From JBLZUR01 sp048565625 (GTDB taxonomy: Bacteria > Pseudomonadota > Alphaproteobacteria > Sphingomonadales > Sphingomonadaceae), in assembly GCF_048565625.1 (NCBI RefSeq), contig NZ_JBLZUR010000002.1:1550001-1614000 (forward strand): DNA of 64,000 nucleotides, in the 5' to 3' direction. Below, in pieces: positions 8,231 through 15,319 of this stretch. Both the position numbers and the translations under genes were made by a program. The notes under the pieces are model-generated. The model was not told where the DNA came from and did no database searches. It saw only the letters and a program-made list of their open reading frames with translations. Positions within the stretch are counted from its first letter, which is position 1. Every line of letters starts with the position of its first letter.

Positions 8231-8535
8231 TTATCTCGGATAGTGGTGACCAGTCCGGAGACCCTATGTGCCTCTTCTTCACCTGAGCGAAAAGGCTATC
8301 CGCGTTGCCCTCTGGAGCGCAGAAGGTCCCTTCGGAGCACATTCCTCAACGGGAAAAATGCTCGGGCGGAGACCCTGAGTAGGAGGTCAAGTTGCTGGCC
8401 ATGCCGGTCAAACCGCTTCAGCTATCGTGTAGCCTTCCCGCCCGAAAACGCCGAAGGTGTCGGCGGAAGCGGTGCTGTAGCGCCGATTGCTATGAAGGTC
8501 GTGCCAGCGTCCGAATTCTGCATCACGGAGCGGGA
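8231..8535. other. Internal DNA right of the IS3 element; no supported gene
   Basis: No continuation of the truncated ATPase is visible on the minus strand. A short plus-strand frame (8243-8539) has no recognisable features. GGAGACCCT occurs twice (about 8257 and 8371). Confidence 0.4.
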
Positions 8536-8727
8536 ATGATGAAGAAAGATACCTTCAACGTCAGAGATCGACTCAGCGCTAAAGCCTGCTTGCGCAGTGC
8601 TGATGACGATGCTCTCGCGGAGGGTCGTATCTCAGCAATCGACCTCCAGCGGGCGAACGCGGCATTCCAGCACATCGACTTCTCTGCAGGTCGGATCGTG
8701 CTGCGGGAGGAAGATCCAATCCTGTGA
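8536..8727 (+). CDS. Small hypothetical protein inside the element
   Basis: 63 residues from ATG 8536 (or 62 from the adjacent ATG 8539), with GGAG about five bases upstream. The protein is soluble and mixed-charge, with the segment ADDDALAEGRISAIDLQRAN and the end VLREEDPIL. No family was recognised. It lies just upstream of the GC-rich hairpin and the right terminus of the ISNCY-type element. It could be a passenger gene or the remnant of one. Confidence 0.35.
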   Translation: MMKKDTFNVRDRLSAKACLRSADDDALAEGRISAIDLQRANAAFQHIDFSAGRIVLREEDPIL

Positions 8728-8764
8728 CAGGCTTAAGCGTCTATTCCTCTACCACTGGGCCGGC

Positions 8765-8818
8765 GTCATGCCGCCGCCGCCGCCAGCGCTTTGATCCGCG
8801 CGGCGGCGGCGGCATGAC
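8765..8818. terminator. Long GC-rich hairpin near the right end of the element
   Basis: 19-bp perfect stem: GTCATGCCGCCGCCGCCGC at 8765-8783 against its complement at 8800-8818, with a 16-base loop. There is no T-run, so intrinsic termination is uncertain. Position next to the right terminal repeat suggests it blocks incoming transcription or folds during transposition. Confidence 0.5.
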
Positions 8819-8845
8819 ACCTTCGGGAGATGCGGTGAGGGAGTC

Positions 8846-8892
8846 TCCCTTCGAATTTGCGCAAAATGTCTCTTTTAGAACCTGCGCTAACA
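8846..8892 (-). repeat. Right terminal inverted repeat of the ISNCY-type element
   Basis: Inverted partner of 4474-4520; on the minus strand it begins TGTTAGC and contains GAGACA and CGAAGGGAGACTCC. Confidence 0.7.
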
Positions 8893-8899
8893 AGTTCTC
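8893..8899. repeat. Right target-site duplication
   Basis: AGTTCTC, identical to 4467-4473. Confidence 0.75.
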
Positions 8900-9071
8900 T
8901 ATGATCGGGGAGTATGGTCGCGTAGGGCCTCGGCAACCCCCCGACATTCGGAATAGCGCGACCATAGCGGCGGCCTATGGCCATATAGGCAGTCCGTCCG
9001 CCTACCGCCAGCTATGCGTAACGATGGGACAACCCATCTGGGCCGCGTGGCCGATACAGGAGGACGGAGGC
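8900..9071. other. Native intergenic region right of the element
   Basis: No gene. A 9-10 bp inverted pair (TATGGTCGCG near 8914 and CGCGACCATA near 8958) could form a long-loop hairpin. Before the insertion this sequence directly followed the dif-like site. Confidence 0.4.
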
Positions 9072-9479
9072 GTGGCGACACCCCGCACCGAAGACGAGAA
9101 GGTCGTTCTGGAATTCCTCGACCTTTGGGAGCGCGGCGACGTGGATGCGCTGCTCGGCCACTTCACCGACGATGCCAGCTATATCGACATGCCGCTGCCG
9201 CCGCGTCGTGGGTTGGCCGAGATCAGGGCCTATATGGAAGGCATCTTCTCGGCATTTGGCGTGCGCATCGAGACCCTCTGCATCGCCTCACGCGGTCCGA
9301 CGATCTTCACCGAACGCGTCGACTACCTGACGTCGGCCGCCGACCCGAACGTCAGCGTGCCCCTGCCAGTGACCGGCGTCATGGAAATGCGCGAGGGCAA
9401 GATAGCGCAGTGGCGCGACTATCTCGACCTGCGAACCGCTGAGGAAGGGCTCGGCATCACCATGCGGCCCAACGCCTAG
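9072..9479 (+). CDS. NTF2-like / limonene-1,2-epoxide hydrolase-type protein
   Basis: 135 residues from GTG 9072, preceded by AGGAGG at 9058-9063. Longer in-frame starts would extend into the mobile element and are rejected. The sequence shows the cone-shaped NTF2/SnoaL fold pattern: helix EKVVLEFLDLWERGDVDALL, HFTDDASYIDMP, GLAEIRAYMEGIFSAF, a strand set, and the terminal QWRDYLDL. The W-R-D-Y segment is typical of limonene-1,2-epoxide hydrolase relatives. Epoxide-hydrolase activity is possible but unproven. Its stop overlaps the 3' end of the convergent thiolase gene by four bases. Confidence 0.75.
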   Translation: MATPRTEDEKVVLEFLDLWERGDVDALLGHFTDDASYIDMPLPPRRGLAEIRAYMEGIFSAFGVRIETLCIASRGPTIFTERVDYLTSAADPNVSVPLPVTGVMEMREGKIAQWRDYLDLRTAEEGLGITMRPNA

Positions 9480-10660
9480 ACCAGCTCAAGTGCCACGGCG
9501 GTGCCCTCACCGCCACCGATGCAGATCGCGGCGACGCCCTTCTTGAGGCCACGGGTCTCGAGCGCAGCGATAAGCGTGGCGATGATCCGCGCCCCCGACG
9601 CGCCGATCGGATGGCCGAGCGCGCAGGCGCCGCCGTTCACGTTCACCTTGTCGTGCGAAATGCCGAGTTCCTTCATCACGATCATCGGCACGACCGCGAA
9701 CGCCTCGTTGATCTCGAACAGATCGACGTCGTCCAGCGTCCAGCCCGCCTTGTCGAGAACCTTGCGGATCGCCGGCACCGGCGCGGAGGTGAACTTCTCG
9801 GGCGCCTGGCTATGCTGCGCCTTGGCGACAATGCGCGCGATCGGGGTGAGCCCCCTCTCCGCCGCGACATCTGCGCGGGTCAGGACCAAAGCCGCGGCTC
9901 CGTCCGAGATCGAGGAGGCGTTGGCCGCCGTCACCGTACCGTCCTTCACGAAGGCGGGCCTCAGCGTCGGGATCTTTTCGGGTCGCGCCTTACCCGGCTG
10001 CTCATCGACCTCGACGGTGACATCGCCGCCGCGACCCGAGACAGTCACCGGCACCACCTCACGCGCGAAGGCGCCTTCGCCGATGGCCTGATTGGCGCGC
10101 GACAGGCTGGCCAGCGCGTATTCGTCCTGCGCCTCGCGGGTTAGCTGATAGTCGCGAGCGGCATCCTCGGCGAAAAGGCCCATCGCCTTGCCGGTATAGG
10201 CGTCTTCCAGCCCATCGAGCATCATCGAGTCCTTGACGACGTCATGGCCGATCCGCGCCCCGCCGCGATGCTTCGGCAGCAGATAGGGCGCGCCGGTCAT
10301 GCTCTCCATGCCGCCCGCCACCACCACATCCGCCTCACCCAGCGCGAGCTGGTCGAAGGCCATCATCGTCGCCTGCATCCCCGATCCGCACACCTTGTTG
10401 ATCGTCGCGACCGGAACCGAATCGGGCAACCCTGCGCCCAGCGAAGCCTGGCGCGCCGGCGACTGGCCGAGCCCTGCCGGCAGGACGCAGCCCATATAGA
10501 CCTGATCGACGGCGACGGGTTCGAGCCCCGCCCTCTCCACCGCAGCGCGGATCGCCGCGGCACCGAGATCCGTAGCGCTAAGGGCTGACAGCGAACCCTG
10601 AAACGCCCCCATCGGCGTGCGTGCGTAGGATGCCACCACGATCGATTCACCGGCCATCAC
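9476..10660 (-). CDS. Acetyl-CoA acetyltransferase (thiolase)
   Basis: 394 residues, standard thiolase length. Catalyses reversible condensation of two acetyl-CoA, or thiolysis of 3-ketoacyl-CoA. The nucleophilic cysteine C91 lies in NKVCGSGMQA, the NEAFAVVP histidine-region motif and GGACALGHPIGASGAR lie near the C-terminus, and the second catalytic cysteine lies in CIGGGEG. Overall it is closest to biosynthetic AtoB/PhaA-type thiolases. It stands alone, so whether it serves PHB synthesis, ketone catabolism or the mevalonate-like route cannot be judged. Confidence 0.93.
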   Translation of the reverse strand: MMAGESIVVASYARTPMGAFQGSLSALSATDLGAAAIRAAVERAGLEPVAVDQVYMGCVLPAGLGQSPARQASLGAGLPDSVPVATINKVCGSGMQATMMAFDQLALGEADVVVAGGMESMTGAPYLLPKHRGGARIGHDVVKDSMMLDGLEDAYTGKAMGLFAEDAARDYQLTREAQDEYALASLSRANQAIGEGAFAREVVPVTVSGRGGDVTVEVDEQPGKARPEKIPTLRPAFVKDGTVTAANASSISDGAAALVLTRADVAAERGLTPIARIVAKAQHSQAPEKFTSAPVPAIRKVLDKAGWTLDDVDLFEINEAFAVVPMIVMKELGISHDKVNVNGGACALGHPIGASGARIIATLIAALETRGLKKGVAAICIGGGEGTAVALELV

Positions 10661-10779
10661 GATCTTCCTTCATCTCGAATCAGTTGTGCCACAGATGGGC
10701 ATATTTGCGCCGAAAACCAATCCTTCGGACCTTGCGGCGGCCGCGTTCGTTGAAGGCGCGGTAATCGAAGGAGGGCGTC

Positions 10780-10911
10780 ATGCCAGGACCCGACCCGCGC
10801 GAAACCGTTGACGAACACGATATGGAGTTGCCCGTCGGCAATACGTCGACGGAAGAAGAGGCTGAGAAGATCGAGGATGAAGGCGAGCCTTCAGGCGCCA
10901 ACTTCGCCTGA
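10780..10911 (+). CDS. Small acidic hypothetical protein
   Basis: 43 residues from ATG 10780, with a strong AAGGAGG ribosome binding site at 10768-10774 (spacing 5). Very acidic and low in hydrophobic residues (TSTEEEAEKIEDEGEPSG), so probably disordered. Its stop overlaps the end of the convergent cvpA gene. The good ribosome binding site and clean frame argue for a real gene. No family was recognised. Confidence 0.6.
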   Translation: MPGPDPRETVDEHDMELPVGNTSTEEEAEKIEDEGEPSGANFA

Positions 10912-11424
10912 CGAGGCTTTCCGCTCCCCACTCCGCCGTCGCGCCTCGACGAAATCGACGATGGCGCGGCTGCTGGCGCGCAGGAGCGGATATGTGCGGG
11001 ATGTCGCCAGCCATTCGGGCCGATCTGCTTGCGCGCCGTAGACCGTGTCGTACGCCAAGTTGAACAGCAGGTAGCCGAGGCTCGCGACGATCAGCCCCTT
11101 CACCGCGCCGAAGCCGAAACCGAGGAAGCGGTCCACCGGCCCGAGCACCGACCGCTTCGCCGTTCCGCCGATCGATGACGCGGCGACCTTGCCAAGGATC
11201 CAGACCACACCCCCGATCAGGGCGAAGGCCGCGACACTCGCCCCACCCGCGCTGCCGATCGGGCCGGCGAGCAGCGCGCTGACCGGCGCATGTCCGAGCT
11301 TCAGAGCGAAGATGATCGCGATCCAGGTGAGGATCGACAGCACCTCGCTGGTGAACCCACGCAGCGCACCGAAGACACCCAATCCGCCGACAAGCAGAAT
11401 GACGATGATGTCGAGCGCGGTCAT
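10891..11424 (-). CDS. cvpA: CvpA family membrane protein
   Basis: 177 residues, colicin V production protein family. Four hydrophobic segments: ALDIIVILLVGGLGVFGALRG at the N-terminus, the ILTWIAIIFALK region, VAAFALIGGVVWILGKV, and the GLIVASLGYLLFNLAY helix. The conserved GxxRG after the first helix and the LGPVDRFLGFGFGAVKG motif are present. In other bacteria CvpA is linked to colicin V export and bile or envelope stress. It follows radA on the same strand nine bases after that gene's stop, so co-transcription is likely. Function in this organism is unknown. Confidence 0.9.
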   Translation of the reverse strand: MTALDIIVILLVGGLGVFGALRGFTSEVLSILTWIAIIFALKLGHAPVSALLAGPIGSAGGASVAAFALIGGVVWILGKVAASSIGGTAKRSVLGPVDRFLGFGFGAVKGLIVASLGYLLFNLAYDTVYGAQADRPEWLATSRTYPLLRASSRAIVDFVEARRRSGERKASSGEVGA

Positions 11425-11433
11425 GCCAGCTGG

Positions 11434-12807
11434 CTAGCCACGCCCCAGCAGATGGTCAACGAGCGCGACGAGCGTGGCGAAGCCCGACGCGCGCATCCCC
11501 TTCCCCGCCGCCTTGGCCGACGCGGGCAGCAGTGCGCGCTCGAAACCGAGCTTGCCTGCCTCCTTTAGGCGCAGCTCGGCATGGGCGACCGGGCGGATTT
11601 CGCCGGAAAGCGCGACCTCTCCGAAAGCCACGCAGTCGGTCGGCACTGGACGCTCGGCGAGCGCCGAGACGAGGGCAGTCGCCACCGCCAGGTCCGCCGC
11701 AGGATCGGAAATCCGGTATCCGCCGGCGACGTTCAGATAGACCTCGGCCGAGGAGAAGCTGAGGCCGCAGCGCGCCTCCAGAACGGCGAGGATCATCGCC
11801 AGCCGTCCGCTGTCCCAGCCGACGACCGCCCGTCGGGGCGTGGCACCGCTCGCCAGGCGCACGGTGAGCGCCTGGATTTCGACCAGCACGGGCCGCGTGC
11901 CCTCCAGCGCCGGGAAGACGGTCGCCCCCGCCACGCTTTCGTCGCGGCTGGTCAGGAACAAAGCCGACGGGTTGGTCACCTCCCCCAGCCCGCCCTCGGC
12001 CATCGCAAAGACGCCGATCTCATCGGTGCCGCCGAAGCGGTTCTTGATCGCGCGAAGGATGCGATACTGGTGGCTGCGCTCCCCTTCGAAGGCGAGCACG
12101 GTGTCGACCATATGTTCGAGCACGCGCGGGCCAGCGATCGACCCGTCCTTGGTGACATGGCCCACGAGGACAAGCGCCGTCCCGCGTTCCTTGGCGAAGC
12201 GGATCAGCTCCTGAGACGAGGCGCGGACCTGGCTGACGGTGCCGGGCGCGCCTTCGATCAGGTCCGAGTGCATGGTCTGGATCGAGTCGATGACGAGCAG
12301 CGCGGGCGGAGGCCCCGCCTCCAAGGTCGTCAGGATGTCGCGCACCGAAGTCGCCGCCGCCAGCTGGACGGGCGCCTTCCCCAGGCCGAGCCGCCGCGCG
12401 CGCAACCGCACCTGATCGGCGGCCTCCTCGCCGGAGATATAGGCGACCGGCAAACCGCGATTCGCCAGCTTCGCCGCGGCCTGAAGGAGGAGCGTCGACT
12501 TGCCGATGCCCGGATCGCCACCGATCAGCGTCGCCGATCCCGCGACAAAGCCGCCGCCCAGCGCGCGGTCGAACTCGGCAATGCCGGTCGGGAGGCGTGC
12601 GGGCAGCTCGACCTCGGCATCAAGGGCCACTAGTGACACCGACTGGCCGCCGCTGCGCAGGTGATGCTTCTGCGCGAACGGGGTCAGGAGCACGCCCGCC
12701 TCCTCAACCATCGTGTTCCATTCGGCACAGTCGGCACATTGCCCCTGCCACCGATGCGAGACCCCGCCGCAGGCCTGGCAGACATAGCGTTTTTGAGCCT
12801 TGGCCAT
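11434..12807 (-). CDS. radA: DNA repair protein RadA
   Basis: 457 residues from ATG 12807 (MAKAQKRYVCQACGG); the open frame extends 18 codons further but the family start is here. N-terminal C4 zinc finger (CQACG...CADC), RecA-like ATPase with Walker A GGDPGIGKSTLL, the RadA-specific KNRFG motif (AIKNRFGGTDEIGVF), and a C-terminal Lon-like domain (ALSGEIRPVAHAELRLKEA). RadA drives branch migration during recombinational repair and transformation. It is upstream of cvpA, as in many alphaproteobacteria. Confidence 0.96.
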   Translation of the reverse strand: MAKAQKRYVCQACGGVSHRWQGQCADCAEWNTMVEEAGVLLTPFAQKHHLRSGGQSVSLVALDAEVELPARLPTGIAEFDRALGGGFVAGSATLIGGDPGIGKSTLLLQAAAKLANRGLPVAYISGEEAADQVRLRARRLGLGKAPVQLAAATSVRDILTTLEAGPPPALLVIDSIQTMHSDLIEGAPGTVSQVRASSQELIRFAKERGTALVLVGHVTKDGSIAGPRVLEHMVDTVLAFEGERSHQYRILRAIKNRFGGTDEIGVFAMAEGGLGEVTNPSALFLTSRDESVAGATVFPALEGTRPVLVEIQALTVRLASGATPRRAVVGWDSGRLAMILAVLEARCGLSFSSAEVYLNVAGGYRISDPAADLAVATALVSALAERPVPTDCVAFGEVALSGEIRPVAHAELRLKEAGKLGFERALLPASAKAAGKGMRASGFATLVALVDHLLGRG

Positions 12808-12887
12808 GTCGCACTCCGAGTGAACAGAGAGGGAACATAGCTGAGAGCCTGGAAAAAGCAATCTGACGTAGTTCGGATGACCATACC

Positions 12888-12915
12888 CTTGAAACTGCCT
12901 GTACTATTCCCATCT
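12888..12915 (+). promoter_or_regulatory. Sigma32 (RpoH)-type heat-shock promoter
   Basis: CTTGAAA at 12888-12894 and TCCCATCT at 12908-12915 with 13 bases between them. This matches the RpoH consensus (CTTGAAA, 11-16 bases, CCCCATnT). Placed upstream of the small heat-shock gene at 13014, it implies a 5' leader of about 90 bases. Confidence 0.75.
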
Positions 12916-12980
12916 TTCCGCGTGCCAGGGTCAGTCGCTTCGGGGCTGGCCGGCACGGTCCGGCGGATGTCCGCGGGCCG

Positions 12981-13009
12981 CAAACAACCTCATTCGCTGA
13001 AAGGGTTTG
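12981..13009 (+). promoter_or_regulatory. Candidate RNA thermometer masking the hsp20 ribosome binding site
   Basis: CAAAC (12981-12985) pairs with GTTTG (13005-13009) and CCT (12988-12990) with AGG (13002-13004), leaving a two-base bulge and an 11-base loop. The Shine-Dalgarno AAGGG (13001-13005) is sequestered in the stem four bases before the ATG. ROSE-type thermometers are known in 5' leaders of alphaproteobacterial sHSP genes. This short A/U-rich hairpin would melt readily. Inferred from pairing only. Confidence 0.5.
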
Positions 13010-13013
13010 AGCT

Positions 13014-13487
13014 ATGCGTACTTTGGATTTTGCCCCCCTCCTCCGCTCCTCCATCGGGTTCGAGAACCTGAACCGCTTGGTCGATTTCGCGACGCGTGGC
13101 GAGGGCGACGCCTATCCCCCGTACAACATTGAGAAGCTGAATGACGGCGAGTACCGCATCTCCATGGCGGTGGCCGGCTTCTCGCAGGACGAGATCGACG
13201 TCACGGTGCAGGACAACGTCCTGATCGTCACCGGACAGGGCGCCGACGAGACCGACACGGGCGAGCGTCAGTTCCTCCACCGTGGGATCGCGAAGCGCGC
13301 GTTCGAGCGTCGCTTCCAGCTTGCCGACGTCATCAAGGTGACGGGTGCCAGCTACGAGCACGGCCTGCTCAACATCGCGCTGGTCCGCGAGGTGCCGGAG
13401 CACAAGAAGCCCCGCAAGATCGAGATCGGCGGCAGTGCCCATGTGCAGCCCGCTGCGATTGAGGGCGAGGTTCGTCAGGCCGCGTAA
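13014..13487 (+). CDS. Small heat-shock protein, Hsp20/IbpA family
   Basis: 157 residues. N-terminal MRTLDFAPLLRSSIGFENL is typical of alphaproteobacterial IbpA-type sHSPs, followed by an alpha-crystallin domain (YRISMAVAGFSQDEIDVTVQDNVLIV) with the AFERRFQLADVIKVTGA segment and the C-terminal I-x-I-like KIEIG region. ATP-independent holdase preventing protein aggregation in the cytoplasm. Regulated most likely at two levels: the RpoH promoter at 12888 and the masking hairpin at 12981. A strong hairpin follows the gene. Confidence 0.93.
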   Translation: MRTLDFAPLLRSSIGFENLNRLVDFATRGEGDAYPPYNIEKLNDGEYRISMAVAGFSQDEIDVTVQDNVLIVTGQGADETDTGERQFLHRGIAKRAFERRFQLADVIKVTGASYEHGLLNIALVREVPEHKKPRKIEIGGSAHVQPAAIEGEVRQAA

Positions 13488-13510
13488 GCATTACGCCTGA
13501 CGAATGCTGA

Positions 13511-13545
13511 GGGGCCGGCCTGCGCCAAGCGGGCCGGCCCTTTTT
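13511..13545 (+). terminator. Rho-independent terminator after hsp20
   Basis: GGGCCGGCC stem (13512-13520 with 13531-13539), a 10-base loop, then TTTTT at 13541-13545. It also abuts the end of the convergent smr gene. Confidence 0.85.
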
Positions 13546-13546
13546 G

Positions 13547-14107
13547 TCATCTTCGCCGCCTCAGCACGATGTAGAGCGCCCCCTGCCCGCCGTGGCGCGG
13601 ATGGGCGTTGCGCACGGCGGCGATCCGGGACGCGTATGCAGAGCCGGCCAACCAGTCGCCCACCGCCGCGCGGATCGCGCCGCGTCGCGGGCCGAGCGCG
13701 TCATGACGCTCGACCGGCGGCTTGCCGGTTACCAATAGGATCAGCCGCGCCTCTTCAGCGACAGCGCGCGACAGGCTGGACTCCAGAAGCGCGTGAGCGC
13801 TGGCGAGGGTGTGGCCGTGGAGGTCGATCGAAATATCAGGGGCGACGAGACCGCGTGAGAGCCGGCGGTCCCAGGAGGCATCGAGAGTCTCGCCCGGCTT
13901 GGCGATCTTCCCACTCGTGCCTAGGGATGGCGAGGTACGCGTGACGACAACTGGCGTTTGCTGCCCGTCCCTCGACTTCGCTCGGGACGAACGAACTTCT
14001 GTCGTAACGGACGGTGCCAACGCCACCCGCTTCACAAGCGGGCGAACGCTGTCGGTCACGCGGCGCCAGAGCGCCTGTTCGTCAGGATCGAGCCGTCGCC
14101 CCGCCAT
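13547..14107 (-). CDS. Smr/MutS2-domain protein carrying an in-frame repeat
   Basis: 186 residues. The C-terminal Smr domain has the DLHGHT motif (SIDLHGHTLASAHALL), the LLVTGKPP strand and the terminal RHGGQGALYIVLRRRR; the family is often an endonuclease. The N-terminal part (DPDEQALWRRVTDSVRPL) is the usual alphaproteobacterial extension. The linker residues around RSSRAKSRDG are encoded by a copy of the interspersed repeat at 13966-13993, an apparent in-frame insertion. The start ATG lies inside the end of mltA (26-base overlap), so this is the last gene of the Tim44-mltA-smr operon. Confidence 0.88.
   Translation of the reverse strand: MAGRRLDPDEQALWRRVTDSVRPLVKRVALAPSVTTEVRSSRAKSRDGQQTPVVVTRTSPSLGTSGKIAKPGETLDASWDRRLSRGLVAPDISIDLHGHTLASAHALLESSLSRAVAEEARLILLVTGKPPVERHDALGPRRGAIRAAVGDWLAGSAYASRIAAVRNAHPRHGGQGALYIVLRRRR
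13966..13993. repeat. Interspersed palindromic repeat R1, copy inside smr
   Basis: CGTCCCTCGACTTCGCTCGG followed by GACGAACG. It is a half-unit of the family seen as inverted pairs at 53415, 53823 and 61009. It is translated in frame within smr. Confidence 0.8.
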
Positions 14108-15314
14108 GAGCCGCCCCCGCGCCGGTCAGCCGCTCCGCCGCCGCCTTCGGGAGCAGGATGTAGGCCTGGCCTCGGCCCGACATGCCCCCGGCAAGCACCC
14201 GCGCGTAGGTGCCCGCACCCCAGAAGGTGTCGAAGCGGTTCGCGCCCTTGATCGCACCGCCGGTATCCTGCGCGACCCACAGGCCTGTCGCCTCCACGCG
14301 GTCTACAGCGAGCCAAACGGGAGCGCCGAGCGGCACGAACTTCGGATCGACGGCACAGCTGACGCGGCCCGCCACCGGCTGGTTCATCGCGCCCAGCGGC
14401 CCGGCGCCGGTCAGCACCTTGAAGAACACGAAGCTTTTATTCTCGTTCATCAGCGCGCGGCCCTGTTCGGGGTTGGCGCGCAGCCAGGCCATGATGCCCT
14501 GCATCGATTGCGCCTGCCCCGGCTGGAACAGGCCGCGCTTCTTCATCAGCGAACCGATGCCGACATATTCGCGGCCGTTCTGCCCATCATAGCCGATCCG
14601 CATGATCGAGCCATCGGCGAGCCTGAGCCGGCCCGAGCCCTGGATCTGCAGGAAGAAGAACTCGATCGGATCGGCGGCATAGCCGATCTCCAGCTTCTTG
14701 CCCTTGAGCGCGCCCTCGTCGATCGCCTTGCGATCGGGATAGGGGATGAGCTTGCCGTCTTTTACCTTGCCGCGAATCCTGCGGCCCTTGAGGTCGGGCG
14801 AGAACTGGCCAAGATCGGCCTCGATCAGGTCGTCGGGACGCGCGTAGACCGGCGTGTCATAGCCGGGTGCCTTCTCCTTCGATCCGGCTATCTCCGGCTC
14901 GTAATAGCCGGTGGCGAAGGCCCTGCCCTCACCCACGACGACCGGGCGGAAGTGGCTGGAGAAGAAGGCGGGAGCGTCGCCGTCGGGCCAGGCCTTGGCC
15001 GCGCTGCAAACCGAATCCCAGTCGCCGCGCCGGGTCAGGCCGCTACTGTCCTCGCGCCGCATCAAGGCCGGGCAGGTCAGGCGAAACGCGCGGAGCGCGG
15101 GGGCGGCGCGGATCGGCTCGAGGTCGAAGCTGGCAAGCGAGGGGCCGGCCTTGACGCCGAGCGCTACGGCGGTCGTCGGCGGCGCGATCGGCTTGGGCGG
15201 CGTGACGGCGACAGGCGGCGGCGCGGGAGCGACCGCCACGGTCGGCGGCGGGACCGCTCGCCCCACGCAACCGGCAAGCAGAAGCGCGGCAAAGGCGGCC
15301 GCGACGCTACGCAT
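14082..15314 (-). CDS. mltA: Membrane-bound lytic murein transglycosylase A
   Basis: 410 residues from ATG 15314. Begins with a lipoprotein signal (MRSVAAAFAALLLAGC, lipobox LAGC) and a proline/valine-rich linker, then the MltA barrel (FATGYYEPEI, YDTPVYARPDDL) and the 3D domain near the C-terminus with DTGGAIKGANRFDTFWG, which supplies the catalytic aspartate. Cleaves peptidoglycan glycan strands at the outer membrane. Sits between a Tim44-domain gene (five-base gap) and smr (overlap), all on the minus strand, a conserved alphaproteobacterial trio. Confidence 0.94.
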   Translation of the reverse strand: MRSVAAAFAALLLAGCVGRAVPPPTVAVAPAPPPVAVTPPKPIAPPTTAVALGVKAGPSLASFDLEPIRAAPALRAFRLTCPALMRREDSSGLTRRGDWDSVCSAAKAWPDGDAPAFFSSHFRPVVVGEGRAFATGYYEPEIAGSKEKAPGYDTPVYARPDDLIEADLGQFSPDLKGRRIRGKVKDGKLIPYPDRKAIDEGALKGKKLEIGYAADPIEFFFLQIQGSGRLRLADGSIMRIGYDGQNGREYVGIGSLMKKRGLFQPGQAQSMQGIMAWLRANPEQGRALMNENKSFVFFKVLTGAGPLGAMNQPVAGRVSCAVDPKFVPLGAPVWLAVDRVEATGLWVAQDTGGAIKGANRFDTFWGAGTYARVLAGGMSGRGQAYILLPKAAAERLTGAGAAHGGATARS

Positions 15315-15319
15315 CGAGG

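Larger units (their letters stand above)
4474..8892. mobile_element. ISNCY (IS1202-type) element with extra internal DNA, interrupted by an IS3-family IS
   Basis: The ends are imperfect inverted repeats of about 47 bp: 4474-4520 against the reverse complement of 8892-8846. Shared blocks are TGT-AGC, GGTTC, GAGACA, CGCAA, TTCGAA and GGAGACTCC. A 7-bp direct repeat AGTTCTC flanks it. The transposase lies at the left. After subtracting the nested IS3 element (1,241 bp) about 3.2 kb remain, nearly twice the size expected of a single-gene IS of this kind. About 1.5 kb therefore appears to be passenger DNA: an ATPase fragment, a possible membrane-protein remnant and a short ORF. The orientation given by the transposase is plus. 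Confidence 0.75.

Noticed and set aside
8724..9071. Longer start for the NTF2-like protein
   Set aside because: The extension spans the right terminus and target duplication of the mobile element and has no protein-like conservation; GTG 9072 has AGGAGG at good spacing.
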